NCBI GenBank assembly: GCA_024220505.1
Contig: JAKZZE010000003.1
Location: forward strand, 2,046,001-2,110,000
Direction of reading: 5' to 3'
Origin: Rhizopus arrhizus
Lineage: Eukaryota; Mucoromycota; Mucoromycetes; Mucorales; Rhizopodaceae
Length of the DNA stretch: 64,000 nucleotides
Position 1 is the stretch's first letter; each line of letters opens with the position of its first letter. Below, in pieces: positions 46,102-56,999 of this stretch. Under the pieces are notes generated by a model. The model was not told where the DNA came from. It was given only the letters and a program-made list of their open reading frames with translations, and searched no databases. Made by a program: the position numbers and the translations under genes.

Positions 46102-46482
46102 CAGTAGGTGGAAAAATGGTCCGGATGTTTTTAAATTATTCACAAATATCGCTATAGCTTTACCAAATCTCAATCAAATTGAACAGAACAAACATTATTT
46201 TGAAGAGAAAACATTACTTTATTTTTAGTAAAAATTTCATATGTCACACAAAAGTTCAAAGGGAGCTACAAAAGATCAAATATTTCAGCAACATCCGGAC
46301 CATTTTTCAGGGTGCCCTATAGAATTTTAATTACCCAGATTGTTCAATGCTGCTAACTCAGAAGCTGTCACTTTTGTTTCAGATGATTAATAACACGTTA
46401 GATTCGTATTAATAATAAAAAAAAAATATAAATATCTACTTTTTTTGCTGATTTAGCACGTCTTCTTCTTCTTTCGTTATTA

Positions 46483-47959
46483 TTGCTGTTTTATACAAGT
46501 ACGGTTCGCTCTTTGCCTTTGGATGTACAAGATAACATCAAGTCCTTACTCAAATCTGGTCATTCTTACTCATCCATCATAAAACGAGTGCCTGGAGTCA
46601 AGAAAAGCACCATCAGTGACTATAAGCGAAGGTGGTGTTGTATCCACACAACTAGTAAAGTGAACATTCATGGATAAACGAGAGATCTCCGTAGTAGTCA
46701 ACTCTGCCCTATTGTCCCTATCGGCGTTCCCACGACTATATCGGAACCTGATTATAACAACGGCAGTTCAATCCAACCTTATTCGATAATTATCGTTAGA
46801 TCAATAATTTATCTACTTCATTGTCCCTTGATTCGTCAAGAAGACAGCGGCTATTGATTATCTACTATCTTTCCTTTATCTTCCCATCCTTCCCACATCA
46901 TTCTTTTAACCGATCAATTGAAATAGCGGTAAAGATCCAGACATCCAAAAGTATAAATAGCCTCAAATGTTTTTATTAATAAAGCAATATATAATCTTTA
47001 GTTTCACAACTATTGTCTTTTTAGTTTTTGTCTCTTATTTTTAATATTTGGCAAAACAGGTGGTTTCCTAACATGGGCCCCTTAAATCAGGCCGCAAGTC
47101 CGAAATTACTGCTACAACCAAGTCCTACATCAGACGGTCAGTCATAACTGGTAAATTAAAGGCGGGGAAGGATGTACAACGATATTTATGTGACGTTGGA
47201 TGCGCAATTGGCTACTCTGCTTGCTTAAAACTTTTAAAATCGATGGGATTCCAGGCCCGTATTAAGAAGCGCAAGCCGTTTTTAAAGGCTATTCATATGA
47301 AAAAGCGACTTGCATGGGCCAACGCCCACAGGGATTGGACAAAAGATGATTGGCGTCGTATGGTATTCTCTGACGAGACTAAGGTAAACGTTTGGGGATC
47401 AGACGGTGTGAAGTACTACTGGAAGAGAGTAGATGATAAGCTTCGATTCCACCATCTTGACTTAACAGTAAAAGGAGGTGGAGGCAGCGTTATGATGTGG
47501 GGCTGTATTACATACGATGGTCCTGGGTATGCTTGTCGTATCTATGATGGAACAATGAAGAAAGAGGATTATGTACATATATTGGACACAACTCTAATGG
47601 ACACCCTAAACTACTACAATTATGACCCTAAAAACATCTACTTCCAGCAGGATAACGATCCGAAACATACGTCGAAGGTCGCAAAAGCTTGGTTTGAAGA
47701 AAACAACTTCGACAGCAAGTCTGTTTACAGTTGGCCAGCTCAGAGCCTTGATCTAAACCCGATTGAACACATTTGGCATCACCTGAAGCTAAGGTTAAGT
47801 GCGTATGAAACCAGAGCTAAAGGCGTACATGAACTATGGGATCGAATCGAAGAACAATGGGCGAGATTTACAAAAGATGATTGTAGAAAGTATATAGACA
47901 GTATGCCGGATAGAATCAAGGCTGTTATTCAAGCAAAAGGGGGATATACGGACTACTAG
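46483..47959 (+). pseudogene. Tc1/mariner transposase, broken by LTR and frameshift
   Basis: N-terminal helix-turn-helix (LPLDVQDNIKSLLKSGHSYS, then VPGVKKSTISDYKRRW) runs into LTR1 at 46636. After the LTR the frame resumes at 47064 but is off by one base around GGGCCCCTTAAATCA (47084-47098), then continues (GRKSEITATTKSYIRRSV) to the TAG at 47957. Catalytic motifs: DDWRRMVFSDETKV (first Asp), MMWGCITYDG, YFQQDNDPKH (second Asp), QSLDLNPIEHIWHHLK (Glu). By my count 37 residues separate the second Asp from the Glu (DD37E). The usual SPDLNPIE is SLDLNPIE here. Confidence 0.88.
46636..47058 (+). mobile_element. solo LTR1 in the transposase gene, TSD GGTGG
   Basis: TGTTGTATCC to GGCAAAACA, 423 bp, with perfect 5-bp duplications GGTGG at 46631-46635 and 47059-47063. 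Nearly identical to LTR1 copies at 49965-50388 (same strand) and 43334-43756 (reverse). Confidence 0.95.
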
Positions 47960-48189
47960 CAGATATTATGGAGCACCCTGAAAAATGGTCCGGATGTTGC
48001 TGAAATATTTGATCTTTTGTAGCTCCCTTTGAACTTTTGTGTGACATATGAAATTTTTACTAAAAATAAAGTAATGTTTTCTCTTCAAAATAATGTTTAT
48101 TTCGCTCAATTTGATTGAGATTTGGTAAAATTATAGCGATATTTGTGAATAATTTAAAAACATCAGGACCATTTTTCCACCTATTGTAC

Positions 48190-48660
48190 GATACATATAG
48201 TTATCACTAGATAAAGTCTGTGTGCCGATAACAGTTAAGCTTCCTACTTGAACGTCAATCGAGCAAGCTTTGGTTTGAGCCTCAACTGCGTCGAATGCCA
48301 CAATCGCGCCATGGTGGTCCCCCTGTTTGAGAGGAACAACACCAATTGCTGTTGCAAATTGCGCTGCAAATGCTTCAAGAAAGGTTGCAGGTAAAACTGC
48401 TTTTAGCATTTCAAAAGCGACGCTGTTTTTCTCGACCGATCTTATCCATATACGAGCCTGGCGCCGTTGTCGCGATGCCATTTTAGCAGCTGGATCTTCG
48501 AAGTGTTTACACTGGGTCCTCCGATTGCTTTAGAATACGCTGTGAAGGTTTGCCAAAGCGTTGCTGAATCTTGCCCTGATGTCATTTGAGATCTTGTGTT
48601 GTGGGTATCTTCCATAGAAGGTTGTAGTGCGTTTTGATTGGTTAATTCTCCGTGTAACAT
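48190..48660 (-). pseudogene. LINE ORF1-like fragment
   Basis: Minus strand. Starts MLHGELTNQNALQPSMEDTH, continues to SKAIGGPS, then a one-base frameshift near 48510, then FEDPAAKMASRQRRQARIWI, RSVEKNSVAFEMLKAVLPAT and IGVVPLKQGDHHGAIVAFDA up to the end of Tc1-like element B, which truncated it. The pattern resembles the first-ORF proteins of fungal LINEs, but I can name it only tentatively. Confidence 0.5.
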
Positions 48661-48834
48661 TAGCTTAGAAGAAAGAGCCCCAAAAAATTTTATGAAATTT
48701 TTTTTTGTAAAAGGAGTATTTTATTCCGGCGCCGCGAGACGTACACCATTGTAAGCAGTAAATGAATCATAATCGAGGGGGTTTGTTCGTTTTTGTTATT
48801 TTGTTTTGTAATCTGTGCGAAGTTTGATACTGGC

Positions 48835-49823
48835 TGATTTATCCAAGAATAGAAAGAAACAAGAGAGGACGAGACTCGATAAAGAGATTGCTTTATTTAA
48901 TAAGAAAATGATACTGTATTTATACTTTTCATACACGGATAATATTTCATATCATGGATTAATAATTAATGAGTGTGATATAACTGATGACAAATAGATA
49001 ATGGTTACGTGTTCCTCCATTGTTATCTTTGTCATCATAAGCATTTATCCGTAGAATACTCGTATATGATTGACTGTGATTTAGTATCCTGGATTTAATA
49101 TTATTTAACCGTGCAATTACGCAGCATCTTATTCTTAATGAAGATTTATCCGAATTAACCTGTAGCCTATCTATTGGATATATTTTACATGTAGCTTATT
49201 AATACTGTTTTCATATCGAGTTATGAATGATGTGTTGTAGAACAGCGTCTGATCATAACGGACATTAAATAATCACAACTAAAAGAAGTATATTAAAATT
49301 GATAAAAGATAATAATTTAAATCTTTATCAAATAAAATATATTCCTCTTCTTTTTTTATAAAACTATCACTATTAGATTTCCTATAAAGTAAACATGAAC
49401 AATAAATAAGTCATGACCTTTACTATTCATCAATTCTGTAAATGAATAATAATGGATCAGGTACCTAGTCAACTTTGATCTGACTGGAGGCATTTCATAT
49501 AAATATATCTTTCCTCTCAATGAAGACGGGACAATTCTCCCAGATCAGTTAAAGAACAATAAGATCTATAAAAACAACGAATTAAAAATTTTCATAATCG
49601 ATTCAGTGATCATTCTTCAATCAAACATGTCAATTATTGGATCTACGCTCATAACTATTCATTTACCCGCCAACTGATAGAAGAATATAAATAGTAGACT
49701 TTGTAATGATTTCTTTTTAACAATTAAGATTGTCTTAAAATAAAGTTCAGTCTCAAAAAGTATTCTTTGGTTTTATTGTTATCCTTAATTACTTTACCAG
49801 AACATAACATGATGGATACATCA
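48835..49823 (+). mobile_element. solo LTR5 in the LINE, TSD CTGGC, itself interrupted
   Basis: TGATTTATCC to GGATACATCA, flanked by CTGGC on both sides (48830-48834, 49824-49828). LTR4 copy B sits inside; without it LTR5 is about 407 bp. The empty target is present at 42712-42730. Confidence 0.93.
49233..49809 (+). mobile_element. solo LTR4 copy B inside LTR5, TSD TGATG
   Basis: TGTTGTAGAA to AACATAACA, 577 bp, flanked by TGATG at 49228-49232 and 49810-49814. Confidence 0.93.
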
Positions 49824-49964
49824 CTGGCCACAAAATCTGGGGTAGAGAACTGAGCAGAAACGTATGGATTAGCTGTTTATTGATCGACTACTGTTTTCTT
49901 TGTGAGCCTTGAGTGTTTTAATCGTAAGATTAAATAAAAAATTAAACAAAAAAACAATAGCAGC

Positions 49965-50388
49965 TGTTGTATCCACACAACTAGTAAAGTGAACATTCAT
50001 GGATAAACGAGAGATCTCCGTAGTAGTCAACTCTGCCCTATTGTCCCTATCGGCGTTCCCACGACTATATCGGAACCTGATTATAACAACGGCAGTTCAA
50101 TCCAACCTTATTCGATAATTATCGTTAGATCAATAATTTATCTACTTCATTGTCCCTTGATTCGTCAAGAAGACAGCGGCTATTGATTATCCACTATCTT
50201 TCCTTTATCTTCCCATCCTTCCCACATTATTCTTTTAACCGATCAATTGAAATAGCGGTAAAGATCCAGACATCCAAAAAGTATAAATAGCCTCAAATGT
50301 TTTTATTAATAAAGCAATATATAATCTTTAGTTTCACAACTATTGTCTTTTTAGTTTTTGTCTCTTATTTTTAATATTTGGCAAAACA
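49965..50388 (+). mobile_element. LTR1 copy without target duplication
   Basis: TGTTGTATCC to GGCAAAACA, 424 bp, nearly identical to the copy at 46636. Flanks are GCAGC and ACCAT, so no target duplication remains. Its left flank is LINE-derived or spacer DNA and its right flank is Tnp2-like coding, so it marks a rearrangement junction, perhaps recombination between LTRs. Confidence 0.85.
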
Positions 50389-50928
50389 ACCATCTTTATC
50401 CTTGAATTCTGTCATGTTTTGACATGTCAATAAGATACAGTCTTATCATTCTGGACTAAATCTTTACAAATGAGTTTGAATAAGAATAGAACCTGATAAT
50501 TATCACTGCCCTAAACAGCCAAGTTTCACTTTCATCTCAACAGTTGATTATTAACATCAGTCTATAAAATTTTTCTTATACATGTCAAATCATATCGGTC
50601 GTAACTATTTTTGTCATCTAATCTCAGGTCTTGCTCAACTAATATAAATAGCCTTGAAATCTTTCTTTAATAAAAGTATTCGACTTTAGAACTATTGTTC
50701 GGTCTCGTTAATTCTTCTTTTTCTTATTTTGAATACTTAAAACACTTCAAATTCATTCCAAAATTGACCATCATAGATATCATACATAGTGTTGTTATGA
50801 CGAGTACGATAGCGCCATGCTTCAATTGCTGATTCAAAGCCTGGTCGTGAGAACATCACAGTCAAAGCATACTTGATGGAATTGAATGCAGAGACCTTGT
50901 TGGCATACATCTTGCTTGCACCAACCGT
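50389..50928 (-). pseudogene. Tnp2-like transposase fragment, distal part
   Basis: Continuation of the minus-strand frame at 60311-60565 beyond Gypsy-A. It reads GASKMYANKVSAFNSIKYAL, TVMFSRPGFESAIEAWRYRT and MYDIYDGQFWNEF, the RPGF...W.R...D.YDG.xW pattern of Tnp2/Plavaka-type (CACTA- or KDZ-related) transposase genes of fungi. Solo LTR3 (50415-50744) interrupts it, and an LTR1 copy ends it at 50388. Confidence 0.7.
50415..50744 (+). mobile_element. solo LTR3 inside the Tnp2-like gene
   Basis: About 330 bp from TGTTTTGACA to ACTTAAAACA. The R-like end (TAAAAGTATTCGAC, AACTATTGTTCGGTCTC) resembles LTR1. The right flank is CTTCA and the left flank CTGTCA, an imperfect target duplication. Coding on both sides is Tnp2-like: GQFWNEF to the right and EFKDKDG to the left on the minus strand. 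Confidence 0.65.
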
Positions 50929-50946
50929 TGAGATATTTGGTACTTA

Positions 50947-52572
50947 CAGTGGGTGAAAAAACTCTAAAAACGTCAGACATTTTTTCTGTTTTTAGCCTCT
51001 GTGAGCATGTATAGTGACTTAGATGATGCAGCAACTTTATGACATGCTTGTTTGACTTTCTGTTACATCTCATGGAAGTTTTAATCTCAGAATACTATTT
51101 AACAGTCCGCAAAAGCGATGGAAGTGTTGTAGGTTTATTTTTAGAGTTTTTTCCTTTTACTTTTATTATGTTATAGATGACTTAGTACTTCGTAGATCCA
51201 CCATTGGCATCGATTACTGCCTTAATACGTGCAGGCATAGTGTCAATATACCTTCTGCAAACTTCTTTATCAAAGGAGTTCCATTCCTTTTCAACTCTTT
51301 CCCATAATTCATGAACACCTTTGGCTTTCTTGTCATATAACGATAGCTTCAACTTCAAATGATGCCAAAGATGCTCAATAGGGTTAAGATCAGGACTTTG
51401 AGCTGGCCAGTCATCAATATAGTTGACTCTATTAGCATTTAGCCATTGGATGGTTGACTTGGAACGATGCTTTGGATCACCATCGTGCTGAAAATATACT
51501 GTAGACCAATCCATATCATAGTATTCCATTGTTTCCCGAAGTGTTGTGTCCAATATATGTTGGTAAAGATCCGAATTCATAGTTCCATCGTATATTTGAC
51601 AGGCGTACCAAGGTCCCTCATAAGTCATGCACCCCCACATCATTAAACTACCGCCTCCATGCTTGACTGTTACGTTGATATGGTGAGGCTTAAGAGGGTC
51701 CCCTGGTCTTGACCAATAATACTTGCATCCGTCAGAGCCCCAAATGTTGACTTTTGTTTCATCAGAGAACACTACACGTCGCCAGTCATCTGTAGTCCAG
51801 TTTTGGTACTTCTTGGCCCATGCTAGCCGTCTCTTCATGTGTTTTGTAGTTAATAAAGGCTTTTTGACCTTAATCGCAGAAAAGAAGTTCATCGATTTCA
51901 ATACGTTTATAGCGGTTTTGTATGATATGGAATACCCCAGCTCCATGAGTTTGTCATGTACTTCCCTCGCAGTCTTGAGTTGACCTTGTACAACCTGAAG
52001 TTTGATGAATCTCTTCGTCTGAGTGGACACAACCATCGGTCTACCACCAAGTCCACGCTGTCGGTTAGGGAAAAACTTGTTCGCATAGTTATTAACTGTT
52101 GCATACGTAACCCCAAAGCGGTTTGCAACATCCATAGAGTCTTTTCCGGCAAGTAGAGCGGACTTTATATCGTTTTTGATGTCAGCTGGTAGAGATTTAG
52201 GCATGATTGAAGTGTTGAGGAAATTTAAAAAATTAAATGGAAAAATTTTAAGAAAAATAGAAAAATGACTTTATTTATACTTTTGGAGTCTTTATGACTC
52301 ATAATATGTCAATGAAAGTCCGCAAAATCTGTCTGTCGGTCCGTGTATCCGACATTTATGGAAGTGAAAAAACTCTAAAAATAAACCAGTCTTCTTTTAG
52401 CAGTTGGTTTCGGATCAATATTTATCATCGGAGATTGAAATTATAGAATACAATATGTTACTATTAGTGCTACATATATGCAAAATTTCACGGTGATACA
52501 CTAATTTGGTAAAACAGAACAACCAAAAACGCTAATAATATCATAACGTTTTTAGAGTTTTTTCACCCACTG
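50947..52572 (-). mobile_element. Tc1-like element A, copy 1 (in the 3' LTR)
   Basis: 1,626 bp, flanked by TA, with 27-bp terminal inverted repeats CAGTGGGTGAAAAAACTCTA(AAAACGT). Same length and encoded protein as copy 2 at 57000-58625, opposite orientation. Inner motifs about 205 bp from each end are reverse complements of the outer motif. Target LTR sequence GGTACTTATAATATG is intact in the 5' LTR. Confidence 0.97.
51182..52204 (-). CDS. Tc1-like transposase, intact, copy 1
   Basis: 340 codons, uninterrupted, starting MPKSLPADIKNDIKSALLAG. Residues about 5-115 form the paired-type helix-turn-helix DNA-binding region (SMDVANRFGVTYATVNNYAN, a linker with GGRPMV). The DDE core follows: DDWRRVVFSDETKVNIWGSD with the first Asp, GGGSLMMWGCMTYEG, YFQHDGDPKHRSKS with the second Asp, and WPAQSPDLNPIEHLWHHLK with the Glu. 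By my count 35 residues lie between second Asp and Glu (DD35E; classic Tc1 has 34). Identical protein in copy 2, no stops or frameshifts, so the enzyme is probably active. Confidence 0.95.
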   Translation of the reverse strand: MPKSLPADIKNDIKSALLAGKDSMDVANRFGVTYATVNNYANKFFPNRQRGLGGRPMVVSTQTKRFIKLQVVQGQLKTAREVHDKLMELGYSISYKTAINVLKSMNFFSAIKVKKPLLTTKHMKRRLAWAKKYQNWTTDDWRRVVFSDETKVNIWGSDGCKYYWSRPGDPLKPHHINVTVKHGGGSLMMWGCMTYEGPWYACQIYDGTMNSDLYQHILDTTLRETMEYYDMDWSTVYFQHDGDPKHRSKSTIQWLNANRVNYIDDWPAQSPDLNPIEHLWHHLKLKLSLYDKKAKGVHELWERVEKEWNSFDKEVCRRYIDTMPARIKAVIDANGGSTKY

Positions 52573-52763
52573 TATAATATGAAAACAGTAAGAAGTCAAT
52601 AGCTAACAACTACTATTTATTAAGTCAGAAAAAAGGGAACTAATAATTTAGAATGAACCCTGGATTATATTGTCTGACTATTAATTATATAGTCTGACGT
52701 AGGCTTGACTGAGATCAATCATAAAATAATAAATAAAGACATCATTAATGACCAAACACGACA

Positions 52764-52777
52764 TCACCCCCTACCAG
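52764..52777 (-). other. 3' polypurine tract of Gypsy-A
   Basis: Minus strand CTGGTAGGGGGTGA immediately upstream of the 3' LTR (TGTCGTG). It is the expected primer for plus-strand DNA synthesis. Confidence 0.8.
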
Positions 52778-52839
52778 TTGGTATCAACGTTTGGAAGTTG
52801 AATGGGAAGTGTTTGAACAGCTATAAATTTTTGTGTGAC

Positions 52840-53778
52840 CTAATTTCTCTTAATGCGCTTACTGTGCCTAAGATTATTATTTGCAGTCACGGTATTTTTT
52901 ACGAAGCCTTCATGATGATCTGTTCTTCGATCAGAGCTTTCTTGATTTTGGTGTAGTCTTCGTTTGGGATATCTGGATAAAGTGTTGCCATTACGTTTGG
53001 ATTGGCGTTTCTTTTTTTCTTTTGTATTGTGAGATTGTCTATTGTGCGACATGATTCCAGACTTTGACTGTTCATTCATGCTTGTCGTAGTCAATAATTT
53101 ACTAGGGGTGTAGTCTGAGGGCAATTTTTGCTTTTTATTCTTTTCAGCCTCATTATTTTTCTTTTTTACTACTTCACCCTTTTGGTTTATGGATTTACCC
53201 AGTTTGCGCCAATAAATGTTAATGGACTCGGGATCAGTAAATGCTTCAGCAGTTAACCAGCTATCATCGTCTTTGCTGTAATTTTTCCAGCGTACGAGAT
53301 ATTCCCTGTTTCCAGGTTCGCCTCTATGATTGATGATTGCCTCCATTTCGTACAATTCATCTTTTGGAATGACTTCATCCTGTGAAATGATCTTTAATTC
53401 TTCTGGAGAATAATTTCGAGACATGAGCGTTTCGTCAACATCACGAAGTATATAAGCACCACCTTGTACTTGACGTACAACACGATATGGACCTTTGTAA
53501 GCCGGGGAGAGACTATTGTACTGCTCTCTGTCACGCACCATTACGTAACTTCCTTCCGGGAATGTGGACTGACGATTTTTGCTGTCAGCTTTTTCTTTTT
53601 GCCTTTTGGTGTAAAGGTCGGTTCTATCCTGTATAGCAGGGAAGACCACTTGCGACATGTAGTCTATTCTTTTCAACAACTCATCGTGCGGCATGTACTC
53701 CTTCTTTTTTAATTCACCAGCATCATCCCTGTATTCAATGAAGTCATTTATGTTGCGAGCAAACATCAATGAAGTCAT
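52840..53778 (-). pseudogene. Gypsy-A pol, C-terminal part with chromodomain
   Basis: 312 codons, separated from the main pol frame by the 31-bp triplication. It holds the integrase C-terminus (FPEGSYVMVRDREQYNSLSP, AYKGPYRVVRQVQGGAYILR) and a chromodomain (YEMEAIINHRGEPGNREYLV, RWKNYSKDDDSWLTAEAF), then a basic tail. Chromodomains steer chromoviruses to particular chromatin. The ATG at its start is an accident of the repeat; in the original element this was one frame with pol. Confidence 0.9.
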
Positions 53779-53828
53779 TTATGTTGCGAGCAAACATCAA
53801 TGAAGTCATTTATGTTGCGAGCAAACAT
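53736..53828. repeat. three tandem 31-bp units within pol
   Basis: Units start at 53736, 53767 and 53798 (CAATGAAGTCATTTATGTTG...). A single unit encodes SLMFARNINDF-type residues. Two extra 31-bp copies add 62 bp and shift the pol frame. Confidence 0.97.
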
Positions 53829-56800
53829 CAATGAAAAGGGTGTGGTCTGCAAGCGTGTGGAGATCTTATTGTTGATCATGAGCTGTACAGATGGAATGTA
53901 ATGATGCCAATCTTCAGTGGCACCTTCAAGGAACTTTGCTAATATTTTTTTAGCAGATTGAACATAACGTTCAGCAGCTCCATTTGCTGAGGGATGGTAA
54001 GGAGTGGTATATCTTTTGTCGATACCCATTGCATTGAATAGATTCTCTAAAATTTCATTTTTGAATTCAGAGCCGTTATCGCTACATACAAAGTGTCTAG
54101 GATAGCCGAGTAAAGAAAATGTATCAACCATGGCACCTGCAACGGTTTTTGCCTTTTTGTCTACTAGGGGTTTCAACACGCAGAATCTGGTGCAAATGTC
54201 GACTAGAATCAACACATATGTATACATGTTGCTACTAGATTGAAAGGGCCCAATTAAATCAAAAGCATAGGCATCCCCAGGAACATAAGCGTAGACAGGT
54301 CGATGAGGATTATAACCCTTTTTAGCAATATTGTACTTTTGACAGGTATTGCACTTGCTTACATAATTTACTGCATCAGCTAATAAGTTTGGCCAATGTA
54401 GGTTTTGGTTATGGATTGATTTCACAATATGATCAGCTCCAAAGTGTCCGAATTTATGGACTCCATCAAGAATCTCTTGTCGATCCTCATGTGGTGGAGT
54501 GATATAGTCCTTGTCACTGAATTTGGTAGGACTTTGTACATAGAACACTTTTCGGTTCTCTTTTTTCATTTTTAATTCATGTTCCTTTTTTAGGTTTGGT
54601 TTGTAAGCAAGGTTTTGGTGTTTTACTGTGCTACTATTAGAATCACCCCCTGCCAGTTCTTTTTCAGGTGGAAAAAGACGTGAAAGAGCATCAGGTAAAA
54701 CGTTTTGTACACCGGGTATATGGATGATGTCAAAATCATAGGACAACAATGTGTCCATCCAACCCACCATCATGGGGTTGAGTTCATCTGATGTGAACAA
54801 GTATGTGAGCGCTCGATGATCAGAATATAAGGTAAAGTGATGACCATATAAAAATTTGTGAAACTTTTTCAAAGCAAACACAATAGCGAGAAGTTCACGT
54901 CGAGTGACAGAATAGTTTCGCTCAGATTGGGATAAAGAACGTGCCATGAAGCCTAGGTATCTGATGGTGGTAACAGTGAGTCCATTCGACTGTTTTTCGT
55001 CAAATTTTTGGAACAGAACTGCACCGATCCCAGTGTTGGATGCATCAGTGGCAACGTAGAGAGACTTAGCAGGATCGTAAGGACTCAAAACAACGTTGGA
55101 ACATAATATGTCCTTGATGCTTTGAAAGTGAACTTGCAGTTCAGGTGTCCAGTTAATATCATCGATGAACGCAACATTTCGTAACGCATCTAGAGGAGCA
55201 GTGAGTGTGGCAGCACAAGGGATATGTGCACGGAAGTAGTTGACAGTGCCCAACCATTGCATCATTTCTCTGCCGGTTTTAGGGCGGGGCCAGTCAGCAA
55301 TATTTGTCAATTTGCGTGGATCCAAGCTTTTCCCTTTTTCAGAAATGCAGAAACCCAACAGATGAACACTTCTTTTGCCAAAGTGACATTTCTGAGGATT
55401 GAGGATCATGTTATGTTGAGTGAGTCTATCAATGACAGCACTAACGGCTTGACAATGTTTTTCCATGGAATCACCTGGAGTGCCAATCACAATATCATCC
55501 ACGTACACATGAACATTGGGTAGATCATTGAGAATGAGGTTCATGATGCGCATGAAATGACTGGAGACATGTTTCAATCCGAATGGTGCTGAACGAAACA
55601 TGTATTGTTTGTTTCTGTGAGTAAAAGTAGTTTTGACTTGATCTGATTTACGAATTGGTAATCGATGAAATGCACTTTTGAGATCAAGTGAAGTAAAAAT
55701 GGTAGAACCAGCAAGGTCATGGAAAATATCATCAATCAATGGTAATGGATAGTTATCGGACTCCAGTAGAGCATTGATTTTACGAGGATCAATACACGGT
55801 CTGTAATCAGTGGGATTACCATTTGCATCCTTTTTTGGAGCAAATGTGATAGGACTATTCCATGGTGAGGGTGGCGCACGTATAATGACACCGTTCTCGA
55901 GCCATGTTTTTACAGCCTCATCAAAGATTGGCATCATCTTATTTGCAATAGGATACTGCCGGACGTGTGCATGTTTTCCATGAGGAGTATCTAACTTTAC
56001 TACGGCTTCTGGTAGATTACATAAGGAATGAACATCAATCTGTTGATTTTTATCAATGTGAGATTGCAGCGTCAGTAATAAAGCTTCATGTTCATCTGGT
56101 GTGCCAGCATTGGAAACATTTGGAATGTATTCTGAGTCTTCAATAGAGTCATCAAACTTGACTTTGTTGTCATCCCAATTAGTAGCAACACCAGTAAGGT
56201 GGATTCCTAAGATTGGTAATATATCCCTTCCGAAAATAGCGTCTATCTTATCATGCATGTTCAAAACCTCAAATTCATGAGCTATAATTTGTCCTTTGTA
56301 CCCGACATTTAACTTATCGGTCACTCCCACTCGTTTAACAGTTTTTTCTTTATCTGCTAACAGTAATGAACCATGAACTGGAATAACACTCAGTTTCAAT
56401 TTATTAACAGCATTTTTACTTATGAAAGAAATATCTGCGCCTGTGTCGACGAGAGCTATTAATCTATGATCGTTCAATAAAAAAGGAGTGTGTAATGAAT
56501 AAGGGCTTTGAAGCATAGTGGGATGTGTCTCCTCTTTTGTTTTTAAACTGTAGCAACGAACATTACCTTGCTTATGCTTCTTTTTCTCCTGAACTTGTTT
56601 CAACGCTTTCTGAAACGGACTGATGACTTCATCATCATTTAAAAGGTCATTCATAACCTCATCCGCAGGATGTGTTTGCATGATCTCTGGTTCAGTAATG
56701 GTCTGTTTCTCGACCTTCTCAACATTATGAACCGCTATGCGTGAATCATTTCTGTTATGAACTTTCTCTTCAAATGATCTACGCCTTTGGGAAAAATTAC

Positions 56801-56942
56801 CAGTATAGTTTTTGGGTGCATCTTTGTGTGCTCTAAAACCCATATCTTTATTTATATAATGGTCACGACGTTTTTCCATTTCTCGACATTTGTCAAGGTG
56901 ACCAGGGGTATATTTGTCCCCACAATAGCGACATTTAGGCAT
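53775..56942 (-). pseudogene. Gypsy-A pol: zinc knuckle, protease, RT, RNase H, integrase core
   Basis: 1,055 codons. Order: zinc knuckle CRYCGDKYTPGHLDKC (C-X2-C-X7-H-X3-C) at 4-19; aspartic protease LVDTGADISF near 165; reverse transcriptase with TSLDLKSAFHRLPI and YVDDIVIG near 480; RNase H VATDASNTGIGAV near 632 and YSDHRALTYLF; integrase zinc region from HKFGHFGADH to CNTCQKY near 826-865; catalytic AFDLIGP, SDNGSEF and NGAAERY with the DD35E spacing. The ATG is not the natural start: the frame is continuous with gag once the Tc1 copy (1,628 bp with its TA) is discounted. The frame ends in the 31-bp triplication. Confidence 0.95.
54643..54656 (-). other. internal copy of the polypurine tract in Gypsy-A pol
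   Basis: Minus strand CTGGCAGGGGGTGA, 13 of 14 bases identical to the 3' polypurine tract (CTGGTAGGGGGTGA). It encodes ELAGGD between RNase H and integrase. Candidate central polypurine tract. Confidence 0.6.
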
Positions 56943-56999
56943 GCTGTGTGCGGGCCTTTTGTGAAAATTTCTTTCCCTATTCTTGTTTTCAGGAAAGTA

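Larger units (their letters stand above)
46102..48186 (+). mobile_element. Tc1-like element B, interrupted by a solo LTR
   Basis: Flanked by TA on both sides (46100-46101, 48187-48188). Termini CAGTAGGTGGAAAAATGGTC and its near-perfect inverse (CAATAGGTGG...). Long inverted repeats of about 207 bp run to inner motifs at 46290-46308 and 47980-47998, each the reverse complement of the outer motif. Excluding the LTR1 insertion (46636-47058 plus 5 bp) the element is about 1,657 bp. It encodes a dead transposase. Confidence 0.92.
48707..49913 (-). mobile_element. LINE 3' end split by a nested LTR5/LTR4 insertion
   Basis: Minus-strand LINE end with a 9-nt T run at 48698-48706. The parts 48707-48834 and 49824-49913 together match 42596-42810 without interruption, including the junction word TTTGATACTGGCCACAAAAT. 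The 5' end is truncated at 49913. Confidence 0.85.
50929..52763 (-). repeat. 3' LTR of Gypsy-A, split by Tc1-like A copy 1
   Basis: LTR sequence at 50929-50946 and 52573-52763. The Tc1 copy occupies 50947-52572, with the target TA duplicated. The intact form is the 5' LTR at 60104-60310. Confidence 0.95.

Noticed and set aside
46636..50388. The two same-strand LTR1 copies as ends of one full-length element
   Set aside because: The left copy has its own perfect GGTGG duplication inside the transposase gene, and the DNA between the two is unrelated, so both are separate LTR copies.
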